A stretch of DNA of 64,000 nucleotides from Catellatospora sp. IY07-71. GTDB lineage: Bacteria > Actinomycetota > Actinomycetes > Mycobacteriales > Micromonosporaceae. A program made the translations under genes and the position numbers. A model generated the notes under the pieces. That model was not told where the DNA came from. It ran no database searches and saw only the letters and a list, made by a program, of their open reading frames with translations. Positions 34,146 to 43,208 of the stretch are shown piece by piece. The stretch lies in the NCBI RefSeq assembly GCF_018326265.1, contig NZ_AP023360.1:1032501-1096500 (forward strand), in the 5' to 3' direction. Each line of letters starts with the position of its first letter. Position 1 is the first letter of the stretch.

Positions 34146-34877
34146 ATGCGGTCACGGAGGCGCCGGGCCACCCCTGCCCGGCTCACCGCCCAGCGTGCCG
34201 GGACCCTGTCCCGCGGCCCGCTGCCGGGCTGGCTGCGTTCCCTGCTGGTGCTCGGCGTCGGCGTCGCCGCCGCGCTCACCCTGGCCGCGCCAGGCAACGC
34301 GCAGACCCCGCCCGACGTGGCCGCGACCCATACCATCCGGGCTCTGACCAGCGGCGACCTCGCCGCGGTCCCGGCGGACTTCCCCCGGGTCATGCGGTAT
34401 GAGCCGAGCACCGCGCGCCTGGCCGACGGCTCGGTACGCGTGATCAACCCGAAGGGCTCCTGCTCGGTGCCCGGCGAGGGCCGCCCGTTCGACTTCGCGG
34501 TGCCCTGCCAGGCCCACGACTTCGGCTACGACCTGCTGCGCTACGCCGAGCGCCGGGGCGCGCCGCTGGACGCCTCCGCGCGCGCCGAGATCGACACGCT
34601 GCTCGACCACGACCTGCGGGTGCAGTGCCGGGCCGGCTCGGCCCCGGCCAGCTGCGACGCGACCGTGGCGCTGTTCGCGGCGGGAGTCGGCTTCAACTCC
34701 TGGCGGCAGGTGTCCGGGCCGCCGGTGGACACCTCCGGGCTGCCGCGCACCGCCGGCCTGGTGCTGCTGACCCTGACCGGCGGCGGCTGCGTGGTCACGG
34801 CGCGGCGGCGCCTGCTCCCTCGGCGACCGGGTCCACGTCGTCTCCGGTTCCGGCTGCCTGGCGCATCAGCCGGCTGA
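34146..34877 (+). CDS. Secreted prokaryotic phospholipase A2
   Basis: A 243-residue protein with an Arg-rich N-terminus and signal helix (LRSLLVLGVGVAAALTLA). The catalytic motif is VPCQAHDFGYDLLRYAE, where the His-Asp pair and the flanking Cys match actinomycete PLA2s; two further Cys (QCRAG, ASCD) would pair. A second hydrophobic stretch near the C-terminus could anchor it. Its last 83 bases run antisense over the 3' end of the RCK gene. Confidence 0.82.
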   Translation: MRSRRRRATPARLTAQRAGTLSRGPLPGWLRSLLVLGVGVAAALTLAAPGNAQTPPDVAATHTIRALTSGDLAAVPADFPRVMRYEPSTARLADGSVRVINPKGSCSVPGEGRPFDFAVPCQAHDFGYDLLRYAERRGAPLDASARAEIDTLLDHDLRVQCRAGSAPASCDATVALFAAGVGFNSWRQVSGPPVDTSGLPRTAGLVLLTLTGGGCVVTARRRLLPRRPGPRRLRFRLPGASAG

Positions 34878-36564
34878 GCCCGTCCCGGGTGGCCACCACC
34901 GTGATCCGGTCGCGGGCCTTGAGGGTCCGGTTGGGCGCGGGCCGCCACAGCGGCCGGGGCTCGCCGAACTCGGCCAGCGCGACGGCGCGCACCGCACCGG
35001 CCGCGTCGACGACCGCGACGCGCTGCCCGTCCAGCGCCGAGCCGGGACCGACCACCACCTCGGCGACCAGCAGCACCCGCCGCTCGACCGAGATGGTGCC
35101 GATCACCTCGCGTTCCATGAGCGCCTCCGCGAAGGCGGGCGCGGCCAGATACGACACGCTCCGGGTGAAGCGGATGCTGAACGTCTTACGCACCCGCGCG
35201 GCCAGGTCGCCGTCGAACAGCCGGACCAGCACCCGCAGCTGCGGCTTGAGGTTGCGGCCGTGCAGCGCCGCCTCCAGGTTGATGACGTCGTTGCTGGCCA
35301 GCGCCATCAGCGCGCGGCAGTCCTGCACGTGCGCCGCGCGCAGCGTACTCTCCCGGCTCGCGTCGCCGATGATCAGCGGGATGCCCAGCTCGCGGGCCAG
35401 CGGCACGCCGCGCGCCTTCTCGTTGACGTCGATCGCGACCAGCGGCACGTCCCGGTCGTAGAGCAGGCGCAGCACCCGGGTGCCCACGTTGCCGAGGCCG
35501 ACCAGCACCACGTGGTCGCTCTCGGGCAGGCTCAGCCGGCCCTGCGCCACCGCGAGCCGCGCGTTGACCAGGCCCTCGACCACCATCGCGGTGACCAGCG
35601 GCACCAGCGCCACGCCCGCCAGCGACACCATGAGCTGCAGCACCTGCTGCCAGCCGGGCAGGTCGGCGTTGAGCTGCGGGCCGCCGAGCGCGTTGACGAG
35701 CACGACGTACACCCCGTCCCAGAAGGAGTGCACCTCCTCGGCCTGCGTACGCGCGAAGGCGAAGCCCGCCCCGACGAGGATCAGCAGCACGACCGCCACG
35801 GCGATGCGGAACTGCCGCGAGACCAGGGTCCGCGCGGTGTCCACGACCGCCGACAGGCGCCACCGGCGGGCGCTGCGCTGCACCGTGCGGGCGACCGACA
35901 CCACCGTCTCCTCCACCGAGGAGGTCACCCGCGCCTCGGCCAGCACCAGGTCCGCCCGGCCCGGGTCGGCGGGCAGCAGGTCGGGCGCGGTGCCGCCGGT
36001 GGTCGTGTCCACCAGCCCGCACACCACGTCGTCGGGAGACACCTCGGCCCGCCGGGCCACCACCAGCGTCCGCCCGCCGACCGGCAGCGGGGCCGCGTTG
36101 ACCTCGTCCAGCGCGAGGGCGACCAGGGCCGGTGAGGCGATCTCGGCGTCGGACAGCACCCGCGCGTTGCCGAGCAGCTCCTCGATGCCCCGGCCGAGGT
36201 GCGAGTTGTACATCCGGACCACCAGCCGCAGCCCCGGCACCAGCTCGCGGGCCTGCAGCGCGACGTGGATGTTGCCGACGTCGTCCTGCACGGCCAGCGC
36301 CAGCCCGAGCGCGGTGGCCAGATCCGCCTTGGCCAGCGCCCGCTCGTCGACCCGGTCCGCGACCACCACGCGCACCCGCGGCAGCTCGCCGAAGTCGCGC
36401 GCGTCGCGCTTCTGGTCGGGCGTCATCAGCACGACGACGTCCACGCCGTAGCGGGTGGTCAGCTGTTCGGCCAGCCGATACGCCAGGCCGTCGGCGCCGT
36501 TGACGACGAAGTGGTTGTTGCGGGCACGGCGGAGGTTGGCCACTACCGAGGAGGGGGTGAGCAC
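34795..36564 (-). CDS. Two-RCK-domain potassium-channel-like protein
   Basis: A 589-residue protein: RCK/TrkA-N domain 1 (~15-130), a middle region with two TM helices (~255-275 and ~315-345) around the loop FWDGVYVVLVNALGG, then RCK domain 2 (NAD fold VVLVGLGNVGTRVL, ~360) and a C-terminal TrkA-C-like part. The loop lacks the TVGYG selectivity filter, so it may be an altered pore or a regulator rather than a true K+ channel. GTG 36564 is the start. Confidence 0.75.
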   Translation of the reverse strand: MLTPSSVVANLRRARNNHFVVNGADGLAYRLAEQLTTRYGVDVVVLMTPDQKRDARDFGELPRVRVVVADRVDERALAKADLATALGLALAVQDDVGNIHVALQARELVPGLRLVVRMYNSHLGRGIEELLGNARVLSDAEIASPALVALALDEVNAAPLPVGGRTLVVARRAEVSPDDVVCGLVDTTTGGTAPDLLPADPGRADLVLAEARVTSSVEETVVSVARTVQRSARRWRLSAVVDTARTLVSRQFRIAVAVVLLILVGAGFAFARTQAEEVHSFWDGVYVVLVNALGGPQLNADLPGWQQVLQLMVSLAGVALVPLVTAMVVEGLVNARLAVAQGRLSLPESDHVVLVGLGNVGTRVLRLLYDRDVPLVAIDVNEKARGVPLARELGIPLIIGDASRESTLRAAHVQDCRALMALASNDVINLEAALHGRNLKPQLRVLVRLFDGDLAARVRKTFSIRFTRSVSYLAAPAFAEALMEREVIGTISVERRVLLVAEVVVGPGSALDGQRVAVVDAAGAVRAVALAEFGEPRPLWRPAPNRTLKARDRITVVATRDGLSRLMRQAAGTGDDVDPVAEGAGAAAP

Positions 36565-36729
36565 GCCCGGATGCTATCGACCGCGCACCACTCGAACCAC
36601 CCTTGAGGGATCGTCGTCCGTGCCTTTCCCGCGACGATATGCCCCATTTGGTCGTTGCTCCTTCCGACGAATGCACCAAACAGCGCCCTGCTCCAACGGG
36701 CGCCCCGGTCAGCAATCGAATGGATGGAC

Positions 36730-38550
36730 ATGAACAAGTGGTTCTACCGTGCCGTCGGCGCCGTAGGCGTGGCGAGCGGCGTCATGCTTCTGGGCAATGG
36801 CGTCGCGCACGCTGAAGGTCTCGCCGAGGCCAAGCCGACCGCCGATCCCCAGGCCATGCGAGGGCTGGTGGCCGACCTCTTCTCCCCGACGGGCGGCCTG
36901 CACGACCTGGGCCTGTCGCTGGACACGCCCGACACCCGGGTGAGCGCCGGCCTGGTCGCCGACGGCCCGCTCGCCATCACCCGCGGCGCGGGCAACGTCG
37001 GCATCACCGCGCACGCGCCCGGCATCCAGGACATCTCGCTCGCCGGGAAGCTCCCGCGCCTGTCCGACATGGCGCCGCGGACCAACCTGCTCAGCAGCGC
37101 GACCAGCCTGCTCACCGGCGTCACCGCGGAGTCCGGCCGCGTGGAGGCGCTGCCCCTGCCCGGCCTCGACATGCTGTCCAGCGGCCCGCTCGGCGGCCTG
37201 CTCGGCGGCACCCCCGGCGGCAGCCCCATCGCCGGCCTCAGCAACGGCCCCATCGGCGGGCTCGCCAACGGCCTGATCGGTGCCGACGGCAACGGCACCG
37301 TCGGCGGCCTGACCAGCGGCCTGCTCGGCGGCGACGCCAGCCCGCTCGGCGGCCTGACCGGCGGGCTCACCGGCGGCGACAGCCCGCTCGGCGCCCTGGG
37401 CGGCCTGACCGGCGGCGACTCCAGCCCGCTGAGCGCCCTCGGTGGCCTGACCGGCGGGCTCACCGGCGGGGACAAGGCCGGCAGCCCGCTCGACGGGCTC
37501 ACCGGCGGCCTCACGGACAGCCTCACCGGCGGCCTGGCCGGCGAGCGCAACAACGCGCCCGCCCCCGCACCGCGCCCGCTGGGCGACATCAGCCAGGACC
37601 ACTTCGGCGACTGGCTGGACACGCCCGGCGACCTGCCCGTCGACCAGGTCATGCGGCAGGCCGTCATCGACCCGCTGGTGGACACCGCCGCGCTCGACCC
37701 GGCCGACGCGCAGGGCGTCACGCTCGACCCCGGCCTGTCCGCGCAGGTCGCCGACGCCACCTCGCAGATCGTGCCGGCCCTCATCGCCGACGCGATGGGC
37801 AAGAACAGCAGCATCGACGACCTGCTCGCCGCCACCGACATCGGCGCCACCGAGGCCGGACCGGCCGAGGGCCTGCCCATCGTCGACAAGCTGCCGCTCG
37901 TCGGCGACGTGCTCGGCAACGGCGGCCCGCTGGACGGCGTCCTCGTCGTCGGTGACATCGCCAAGCAGCTCCCCGGCGTACGCGACGTCGTCAACGGCAA
38001 GCTCGGCCTCGACACCGTGACCAAGCTGCCCATCGTCGGCGGCATGCTCAGCAGCGGCATCGTGCAGGGCGGCAAGCCCGGCAGCTCGCTGCCCATCGTC
38101 GGCTCCGTCCCGATCGTCGGCGACGCCCTCGGCAAGGTCACCGGCAACCTGTCCGGCCTGAACCCCGGCCGCGGCGCCAACCTGCTCAACCGCGAGCCGG
38201 TCGTCGGCACCGCGCTGCCCGTCGCCCAGACGCTGCCGGCGCCCGCCATGGTCGCCGCCCAGCCGCACGTCGGGCGCCACCGCGCCACCGAGCGCCCGGT
38301 CGCCGGTGAGGACGCGGAGTACGCCGAGTCGGCCACCGAGGCGGCCCCGCTGCCCGGTCTGGGTGACCTGCCCCTGCTCGGCTCGCTGACCGGCGGCGCC
38401 GGTGGCGGCCTGCCGCTGGTGGGTGACCTGCTGGGCGGGCTGCCGCTCGTCAGCAGCCTGCCCATCCTCGGCGACATGGGCACCTCCATGGAGGTCCTGC
38501 GCAACCTGCCCGTGGTCGGCACGGCCGCCGGGCTGCTCCCGCTGGGCTGA
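36730..38550 (+). CDS. Large exported Gly/Leu-rich low-complexity protein
   Basis: About 606 residues. The signal peptide (WFYRAVGAVGVASGVMLLG, cleavage near AHA) is followed by ~130 residues of Gly-Leu repeats (GGLTGGLTGGD, GGLLGG), a helical middle with DPLVDTAALDPAD, and then many LPIVG/LPLVG/VPIVG pentapeptides. No enzyme motif. It may be a structural surface or aerial-coat protein. ATG 36730 or ATG 36724 could start it; neither ribosome site is strong. Confidence 0.7.
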   Translation: MNKWFYRAVGAVGVASGVMLLGNGVAHAEGLAEAKPTADPQAMRGLVADLFSPTGGLHDLGLSLDTPDTRVSAGLVADGPLAITRGAGNVGITAHAPGIQDISLAGKLPRLSDMAPRTNLLSSATSLLTGVTAESGRVEALPLPGLDMLSSGPLGGLLGGTPGGSPIAGLSNGPIGGLANGLIGADGNGTVGGLTSGLLGGDASPLGGLTGGLTGGDSPLGALGGLTGGDSSPLSALGGLTGGLTGGDKAGSPLDGLTGGLTDSLTGGLAGERNNAPAPAPRPLGDISQDHFGDWLDTPGDLPVDQVMRQAVIDPLVDTAALDPADAQGVTLDPGLSAQVADATSQIVPALIADAMGKNSSIDDLLAATDIGATEAGPAEGLPIVDKLPLVGDVLGNGGPLDGVLVVGDIAKQLPGVRDVVNGKLGLDTVTKLPIVGGMLSSGIVQGGKPGSSLPIVGSVPIVGDALGKVTGNLSGLNPGRGANLLNREPVVGTALPVAQTLPAPAMVAAQPHVGRHRATERPVAGEDAEYAESATEAAPLPGLGDLPLLGSLTGGAGGGLPLVGDLLGGLPLVSSLPILGDMGTSMEVLRNLPVVGTAAGLLPLG

Positions 38551-38567
38551 TCGGCAGCGCCTCACTT

Positions 38568-38607
38568 GAGCGAAGCTCCCGCCATGCTGTCGGCGGGAGC
38601 TTCGCTC
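38568..38607. terminator. Perfect 16-bp hairpin after the low-complexity gene
   Basis: GAGCGAAGCTCCCGCC pairs perfectly with 38592-38607 around an 8-base loop, then ATT. The core GAAGCTCCCGCC recurs in the hairpin at 47973-48023. Confidence 0.85.
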
Positions 38608-38661
38608 ATTCCGAGGATCCGGGGCTGACAGCCGGGCGTCCGGCCGCGCACAATGCGCTGC

Positions 38662-39123
38662 GTGGCTCCCCTTGCCGTAAGCCGCTCGCACCGGCTCACC
38701 CCGCTGCCCGCCCTCGGGCCGCTCTACCTCGTCGGGCTCGTCATCTGCGTGATCCTCTTCGTCGAGGCGATCCGCGACGGGCGGTACACCGACCCGATGC
38801 TCATCGCGCTCGTGCTGCTCGGCGGCGCGTGCTACCTCGGCGTGCAGCAGGGGGTGTACCTGGTCGGGGATCGCGTGGTGCTGCGGTTCCCGCTGGCGCG
38901 AACGGCGATCCCGCTGCGCGAGGTGCGCGCCTTCACCATCCGGCACGAGGACGGCTCCCTCGGCGACAAGCGCGTGCTGTGGATCGAGCTCAACGACGGC
39001 GGCGAGTTCCGCACCCACGTGGGCGTCAGCCGCAACCTGTTCACCCCGGCCGTCCGCCTTCCGTTCGAGAAGATGGTCGCCCTGGTGGAACGCCTCGACG
39101 AGCACCGCCGCCAGGCAGGCTGA
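38662..39123 (+). CDS. PH-domain membrane protein
   Basis: A 153-residue protein with two TM helices (~17-33 and ~45-62) followed by a bacterial PH-like domain (VYLVGDRVVLRFPLARTAIPLREVRAF). Function unknown. GTG 38662 is preferred because CACAAT ends seven bases upstream, a leaderless arrangement; ATG 38653 lies inside that -10 box. Confidence 0.68.
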   Translation: MAPLAVSRSHRLTPLPALGPLYLVGLVICVILFVEAIRDGRYTDPMLIALVLLGGACYLGVQQGVYLVGDRVVLRFPLARTAIPLREVRAFTIRHEDGSLGDKRVLWIELNDGGEFRTHVGVSRNLFTPAVRLPFEKMVALVERLDEHRRQAG

Positions 39124-39214
39124 AGCGGGCGCGAAGAATTTCCGCGTACAGCTGCAACCTCCGCCCGCGGCCGGCGTGTCCCTCCCGGAACTCGACCAGA
39201 CCAGGGAGACGAGG

Positions 39215-41239
39215 ATGCGGGGATCCATACGGGGGCTCGCCGCGCTGACCGCGGCGGCGCTGCTCGGCGCGCTGATGACAGCGCCGTTCGAGACGGGCGC
39301 GACGGCGGCGGCCGACGACGGGGTGCTGTTCCCGTTGCGGCTCGGCAAGTTCAACGGCAAGGGCCAGTTCCCGACGGGCAGCCTTCCGGGCGCCTGCGTG
39401 ACGGCGTACGCCGACGACGACTCGGTGCTCGCTCAGCGCTGCGGCGACAGCACCGGAAACTATGACCTGACCCTGCCGGAAGGGGTGCCGTTCCGGCTGC
39501 ACGCCACCGCGCCCGGCCACGCCGACGTCTGGGCGCCGACCGTCGGCGACAAGAGCCTCGCCGTGCGGTACCGCGCGACGCGGTACCTCTCCAGCTACAG
39601 CAGTCCCGACCTGCTCTACCTGACGCCCGGCGGTGCGGGCGGCGTGACCGGCCGGCTGACGGACCAGGCGGGCGGACCGATCGCCGGGGCCACCGTCGAG
39701 ATCATGCGCAAGCCGCTGGACGGTTTCCCCTGGTCGTCGCTGGCGGTCACGGATGCCGACGGCCGGTACCGCGTCGGCAACGTGCCGCCGGGCCAGTTCA
39801 AGGTCGCCATCGGCTCGTTCGCGCCCGCGGCGCCGGTCGTGGTCGCCGCCGGCGCGGACACCACCTACGACTGGCAGGCTGCCGAGCCGGTCGGCGTGGT
39901 GGTGCTCAAGGTGCGCGACCAGGTGACCAAAGCGCCCGTGCGCAGCAGCTGCCCGTCCATGACCTACTACGTCTGCGCCACCGACGGCGAGCACCGGCTG
40001 CTCGTCAGAGCCGGCGACTTGTCGCTGACCGCGGGTGGCGAGACCACCGAGCCGGGTAGCTGGATCGACCGCAGCCTCAACTTCTTCCACCTCACCGACC
40101 GGCCGTACTTCAGCGCGAGCACCCCGGTGCACGTGGCGGCCGGCGGCACGACGACGGCGACCCTGGACCTGCCGCCGGCCGCCTACCTGGCCGCCGGGGT
40201 CCGCGGGCCCGACCAGAACTCGATGCCCCAGGGCTGCCTGCACCCCGTGCCGGTGCTGCCCTGGCACGCGCCGGTGGACAAGCGCTACGTGTCGGGCACC
40301 GTCACCTGCGTCGGGGCCGAGCCGATCCGCATGGGCCCCTACCCGCTGCACCCGCTGCAGCTCTTCGTCAGCCCCGAGAACTGGACGGGCGGCTACGGCG
40401 CCCAGTGGGTCGGACCGGACGGCGGTGTCGGCGACCAGCGCCTGGCGAAGGTCTTCGCGCTCCGGCACGGCCACAACCTCCTCGACCCGATCACGATGGA
40501 CGAAGACGCCACCATCCAGGGGGCGGCCTGGGATCCGGCGGCGCAGCAGCCGGCCTTCGGATGCATACAGCCTTTCCCCGCCTCGCCGTATCTGGCCCGC
40601 GCCTTCCACGACGAGGCCCCCTACCGGCGCGACGAGCGCTGCACGGGAGAACACCGCGCCCACCTGTTCCGTCTCGACATGCTGGGCCCCTACCGGTGGC
40701 CGGTTTACTTCACCGGCGAGGAATACGCGTCCATGTGGTCGGGCGGGGTAAGTGACCGCCTGCGGGCGGAACTGATCCCGGCGCGCGCGTTCACCCTGCC
40801 GGGTGCCTTCGACCTCGAGGTCAAGAAGGCGAGCCGGATCACCTTCACCACGGCGGCGACCGACGTGACCGTCTACAACGCGTACAGCGGCGACGTCGAG
40901 CCTGCGGCGGTGGCCGCGCCGGTGTTCGTGAGCTTCTCGCTGGGCGAGCGCCGATGCTGGTACCGCCAGCACGGCCCCACGCCGCGCGGCGGTGCGGTGC
41001 GGCTGCGCAACCCGTACGTGATCGAGCCCCGCCCCGGCGCGCAGACGATCACGCTATCGGCACAGAACTGCGCGGACCAGCCGCCACGGCTGCTCACGCC
41101 CGTCGCCGCCACGGGCACGCCCGTCGCGGTCGGCCCCATGTTCCGTTCGGCCGTCACGGGGGCGGTCCGGGCGGCAGGGACGGCCGCGGCACGGTGGGGC
41201 ACGCCTACGGCCGCGCGGCTCGCCCTCGTGAAGCCGTGA
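39215..41239 (+). CDS. Secreted protein with carboxypeptidase-regulatory-like domains
   Basis: A 674-residue protein: a signal peptide (RGLAALTAAALLGALMTAP), two beta-sandwich segments of CarboxypepD_reg type (ACVTAYADDDSVL...; GRLTDQAGGPIAGATVEIMRK...GRYRVGNVPPGQFKV), then a long region without a recognised family, Cys-rich in its second half. No catalytic centre seen. ATG 39215 follows GGGAGACGAGG. Confidence 0.72.
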   Translation: MRGSIRGLAALTAAALLGALMTAPFETGATAAADDGVLFPLRLGKFNGKGQFPTGSLPGACVTAYADDDSVLAQRCGDSTGNYDLTLPEGVPFRLHATAPGHADVWAPTVGDKSLAVRYRATRYLSSYSSPDLLYLTPGGAGGVTGRLTDQAGGPIAGATVEIMRKPLDGFPWSSLAVTDADGRYRVGNVPPGQFKVAIGSFAPAAPVVVAAGADTTYDWQAAEPVGVVVLKVRDQVTKAPVRSSCPSMTYYVCATDGEHRLLVRAGDLSLTAGGETTEPGSWIDRSLNFFHLTDRPYFSASTPVHVAAGGTTTATLDLPPAAYLAAGVRGPDQNSMPQGCLHPVPVLPWHAPVDKRYVSGTVTCVGAEPIRMGPYPLHPLQLFVSPENWTGGYGAQWVGPDGGVGDQRLAKVFALRHGHNLLDPITMDEDATIQGAAWDPAAQQPAFGCIQPFPASPYLARAFHDEAPYRRDERCTGEHRAHLFRLDMLGPYRWPVYFTGEEYASMWSGGVSDRLRAELIPARAFTLPGAFDLEVKKASRITFTTAATDVTVYNAYSGDVEPAAVAAPVFVSFSLGERRCWYRQHGPTPRGGAVRLRNPYVIEPRPGAQTITLSAQNCADQPPRLLTPVAATGTPVAVGPMFRSAVTGAVRAAGTAAARWGTPTAARLALVKP

Positions 41240-41286
41240 CCGGCGACCAGGGGCTATGACGATCACGGACGTGGGGCCGCCTCCTC

Positions 41287-41292
41287 TACACT
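41287..41292 (+). promoter_or_regulatory. -10 box TACACT for the ECF sigma gene
   Basis: TACACT lies 38 bases before the TTG start at 41325, which has its own GGAG site seven bases upstream. A transcript from here would start after ATG 41256, supporting the later start. Confidence 0.4.
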
Positions 41293-41324
41293 CAGGCGCC
41301 CCCGTCCATGATCGGAGTCTTCGC

Positions 41325-41816
41325 TTGACCGCCCCACCGGACTTCGCCGAGTTCTACGCCGCGACGTTCGGCCGGCTCGCGGCGCAGCTCCACGCGTTCA
41401 CCGGAGACCTCGCCGAGGCGCAGGACCTGGTCCAGGAGGCGTTCAGCCGGGCCTATCCCCGCTGGGAGCGCATCGCCGCGTACGACGACCCGGCAGCCTG
41501 GGTGCGCCGCGTCGCCTGGAACCTCGCGATCAGCCGCTGGCGGCAGGTGCGCCGGGTCATGCACTGGCGGCGCGACCTGGTCGCCGACGACATACCCGGC
41601 CCGGACGCGGCCAACGTGGACCTGATCCGCGCGCTGCGGCTGCTGCCCGCCAAGCAGCGGCAGGTCGTGGTCATGCACTACATGAGCGGGCTGAGCATCA
41701 CCGAGATCGCCGACTTCACCGGCGCCGCCGAGGGCACCGTGAAGTCCTGGCTGCACCGAGCGCGTACGGCCCTCGCCGTACACCTGGAGACGTCGGAGGA
41801 GGTGTCCCGTGGCTGA
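41325..41816 (+). CDS. ECF sigma factor (SigE/SACE-like)
   Basis: A 163-residue sigma-70-family factor. Region 2 is FAEFYAATFGRLAAQLHAFTGDLAEAQDLVQEAFSRAY; region 4 is LRLLPAKQRQVVVMHYMSGLSITEIADFTGAAEGTVKSWLHRAR. TTG 41325 is chosen over ATG 41256 because of its ideal GGAG spacing, the upstream -10 box, and because region 2 starts right after it. It overlaps the next gene by eight bases. Confidence 0.88.
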   Translation: MTAPPDFAEFYAATFGRLAAQLHAFTGDLAEAQDLVQEAFSRAYPRWERIAAYDDPAAWVRRVAWNLAISRWRQVRRVMHWRRDLVADDIPGPDAANVDLIRALRLLPAKQRQVVVMHYMSGLSITEIADFTGAAEGTVKSWLHRARTALAVHLETSEEVSRG

Positions 41817-42540
41817 ACGTGATCCGTTCGCGGCACGGTTCGACGACCTCGCGGCGGCGTCCGCGGCCGCCTCCCCGCCGCCCGGCATCCCCGCCCTGAT
41901 CACGCGGGTGCGCCGCCGACGCGCGCGGCGGGCCGCGGTGCTCGCGGTGGCGGCGGTGCTCCTGGTCTCGCCGTTCACCCTGTGGAAGCCGTTCGATACG
42001 ACACCGCACCCGGTCGCGACGGCGACGCCGGGCACGTCGGCCTCGCCGAGCGCGTCCCCGTCGCCGAGCGCCACCGCGCAGCCGCAGCAGCCGATCGCCT
42101 CGCCGAGCCGGACCAGCCCCAGCGGCAGCCCGAAGCCCCGGCCGAGCAAGTCGCCGGCCGCGGCTCGCACCTGCACGCCCAACGTGTACGGCGACGTCGG
42201 TGAGGTGAGCGTCGCCGAGGACGAGATGTGGGCCTCGCCCGCGTGCGCGAACGCGACGGTCCGGTTCTTCTGGGTCACCTACCGGACGGCGGCCGACGGC
42301 ACCCGCGTCAAGTACCGGTCCGTCTCGTACACGCTCAGTCATGCGAAGCCGAGCGTGTCATTTTCGCCGCTGCAACCGCCGGAAGGCTGTGGATACAGCG
42401 AGCACGTGGTGCGTGGCTCCCTCTCCGTGCCGGCGACCCTGCCGACGTCGGTGACGTATGGCAACGCGGGTTCGTACTGGTCGGGACGGGGCGGGGTCAT
42501 GCTGGGGAGATACTTCAGCTCGGAGTGCCCAGAGGCGTGA
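41809..42540 (+). CDS. Membrane-anchored partner of the ECF sigma factor
   Basis: A 243-residue protein: ~40 cytosolic residues with a basic RRRRARR stretch, one TM helix (~45-62), a Ser/Pro/Thr-rich stalk, and an extracytoplasmic domain with four Cys (RTCTPNVYG, SPACANA, GCGYSE, SSECPEA). The position and one-TM layout fit a sensor/anti-sigma role, but there is no zinc anti-sigma motif. GTG 41809 overlaps the sigma stop. Confidence 0.7.
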   Translation: MAERDPFAARFDDLAAASAAASPPPGIPALITRVRRRRARRAAVLAVAAVLLVSPFTLWKPFDTTPHPVATATPGTSASPSASPSPSATAQPQQPIASPSRTSPSGSPKPRPSKSPAAARTCTPNVYGDVGEVSVAEDEMWASPACANATVRFFWVTYRTAADGTRVKYRSVSYTLSHAKPSVSFSPLQPPEGCGYSEHVVRGSLSVPATLPTSVTYGNAGSYWSGRGGVMLGRYFSSECPEA

Positions 42541-42629
42541 CGGGGGCGGCGGAGCCTGCATTCCACGCTGGGGCGGTTGGACCCGGACGGTCGTGCAAGC
42601 TGGCCGGGTCCTGGGCTTCAGCCTGGGCG

Positions 42630-42852
42630 CTACTCCTCCGGCACGTACACCCCACGGCCCAGGCGAACCCACCACCACGCCCTGGATGCGCAGGTCCCGA
42701 ATGACCCGGGCGATCGTCGCAACAGACACCGGCGCGTAGATCTCGGTCAGCTGTGAGTACGAGGGCAGCCGCGAACCCGGCGGGTACTCGCCGGTCTTGA
42801 TCCGGGCGGCGATGTCTGCGGCGATCTCGGTCGAGCTCATGGGCACGGGCAT
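42630..42852 (-). pseudogene. Short GntR-type winged-helix regulator, frameshifted
   Basis: MSSTEIAADIAARIKTGEYPPGSRLPSYSQLTEIYA and VSVATIARVIRDLRIQGVVVG are a GntR winged helix. After VVVGSPG an extra base in the run near 42655-42660 shifts the frame; removing it would give RGVYVPEE and a TAG at 42630-42632, the usual ending of effector-less GntR proteins of actinomycete plasmids. As read, the frame runs on antisense to the upstream gene. Either a true mutation or a sequence error. Confidence 0.65.
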
Positions 42853-42930
42853 GGCAGATCCTCGGGTTGGCGTACCCCAAGTCAAGCGCACTCACTCAGA
42901 TCACCACCAGAGCATGACGCACCTCTTGAT

Positions 42931-42959
42931 ATAAGTTAGATAGCTGAGATAAGTTCTAT
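42931..42959. promoter_or_regulatory. AT-rich direct-repeat operator by the GntR remnant
   Basis: ATAAGTTAGAT (42931-42941) and ATAAGTTCTAT (42949-42959) repeat at an 18-bp period in the most AT-rich stretch of the region, upstream of the GntR remnant. The 356-bp gap 42853-43208 otherwise holds only this and the hairpin at 43033-43070. Confidence 0.5.
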
Positions 42960-43032
42960 CGGGGTCCTCGGGGTTGGCGCTTTGAGGGCTCCGCGGGTGG
43001 CCGGATCGCACCCCGGCCCACCCGGGCATGAG

Positions 43033-43070
43033 GCCCCGTCGCGCTGGCCAAAGTGACGGCGCGACGGGGC
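43033..43070. terminator. 12-bp perfect hairpin in the island gap
   Basis: GCCCCGTCGCGC (43033-43044) pairs perfectly with 43059-43070 around a 14-base loop. There is no U-tract. Confidence 0.55.
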
Positions 43071-43208
43071 TACAGCTAGCAGCCAGAGCCTGGCGGCGAT
43101 GCCGCCTATGCCACCAACTCAGCGTGGCGACCTAGGTGAGACATCACTGCGGATGCTCGGTTAGCGATCTTGGGTGCACATTCCCTCGCGCAGAACGGAG
43201 GTCGACCA

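Noticed and set aside
37340-37540. Regular short repeats resembling a CRISPR array
   Set aside because: They are in-frame codons for GGLTGG units of an exported protein, with no constant repeat/unique spacer pattern and no cas genes.
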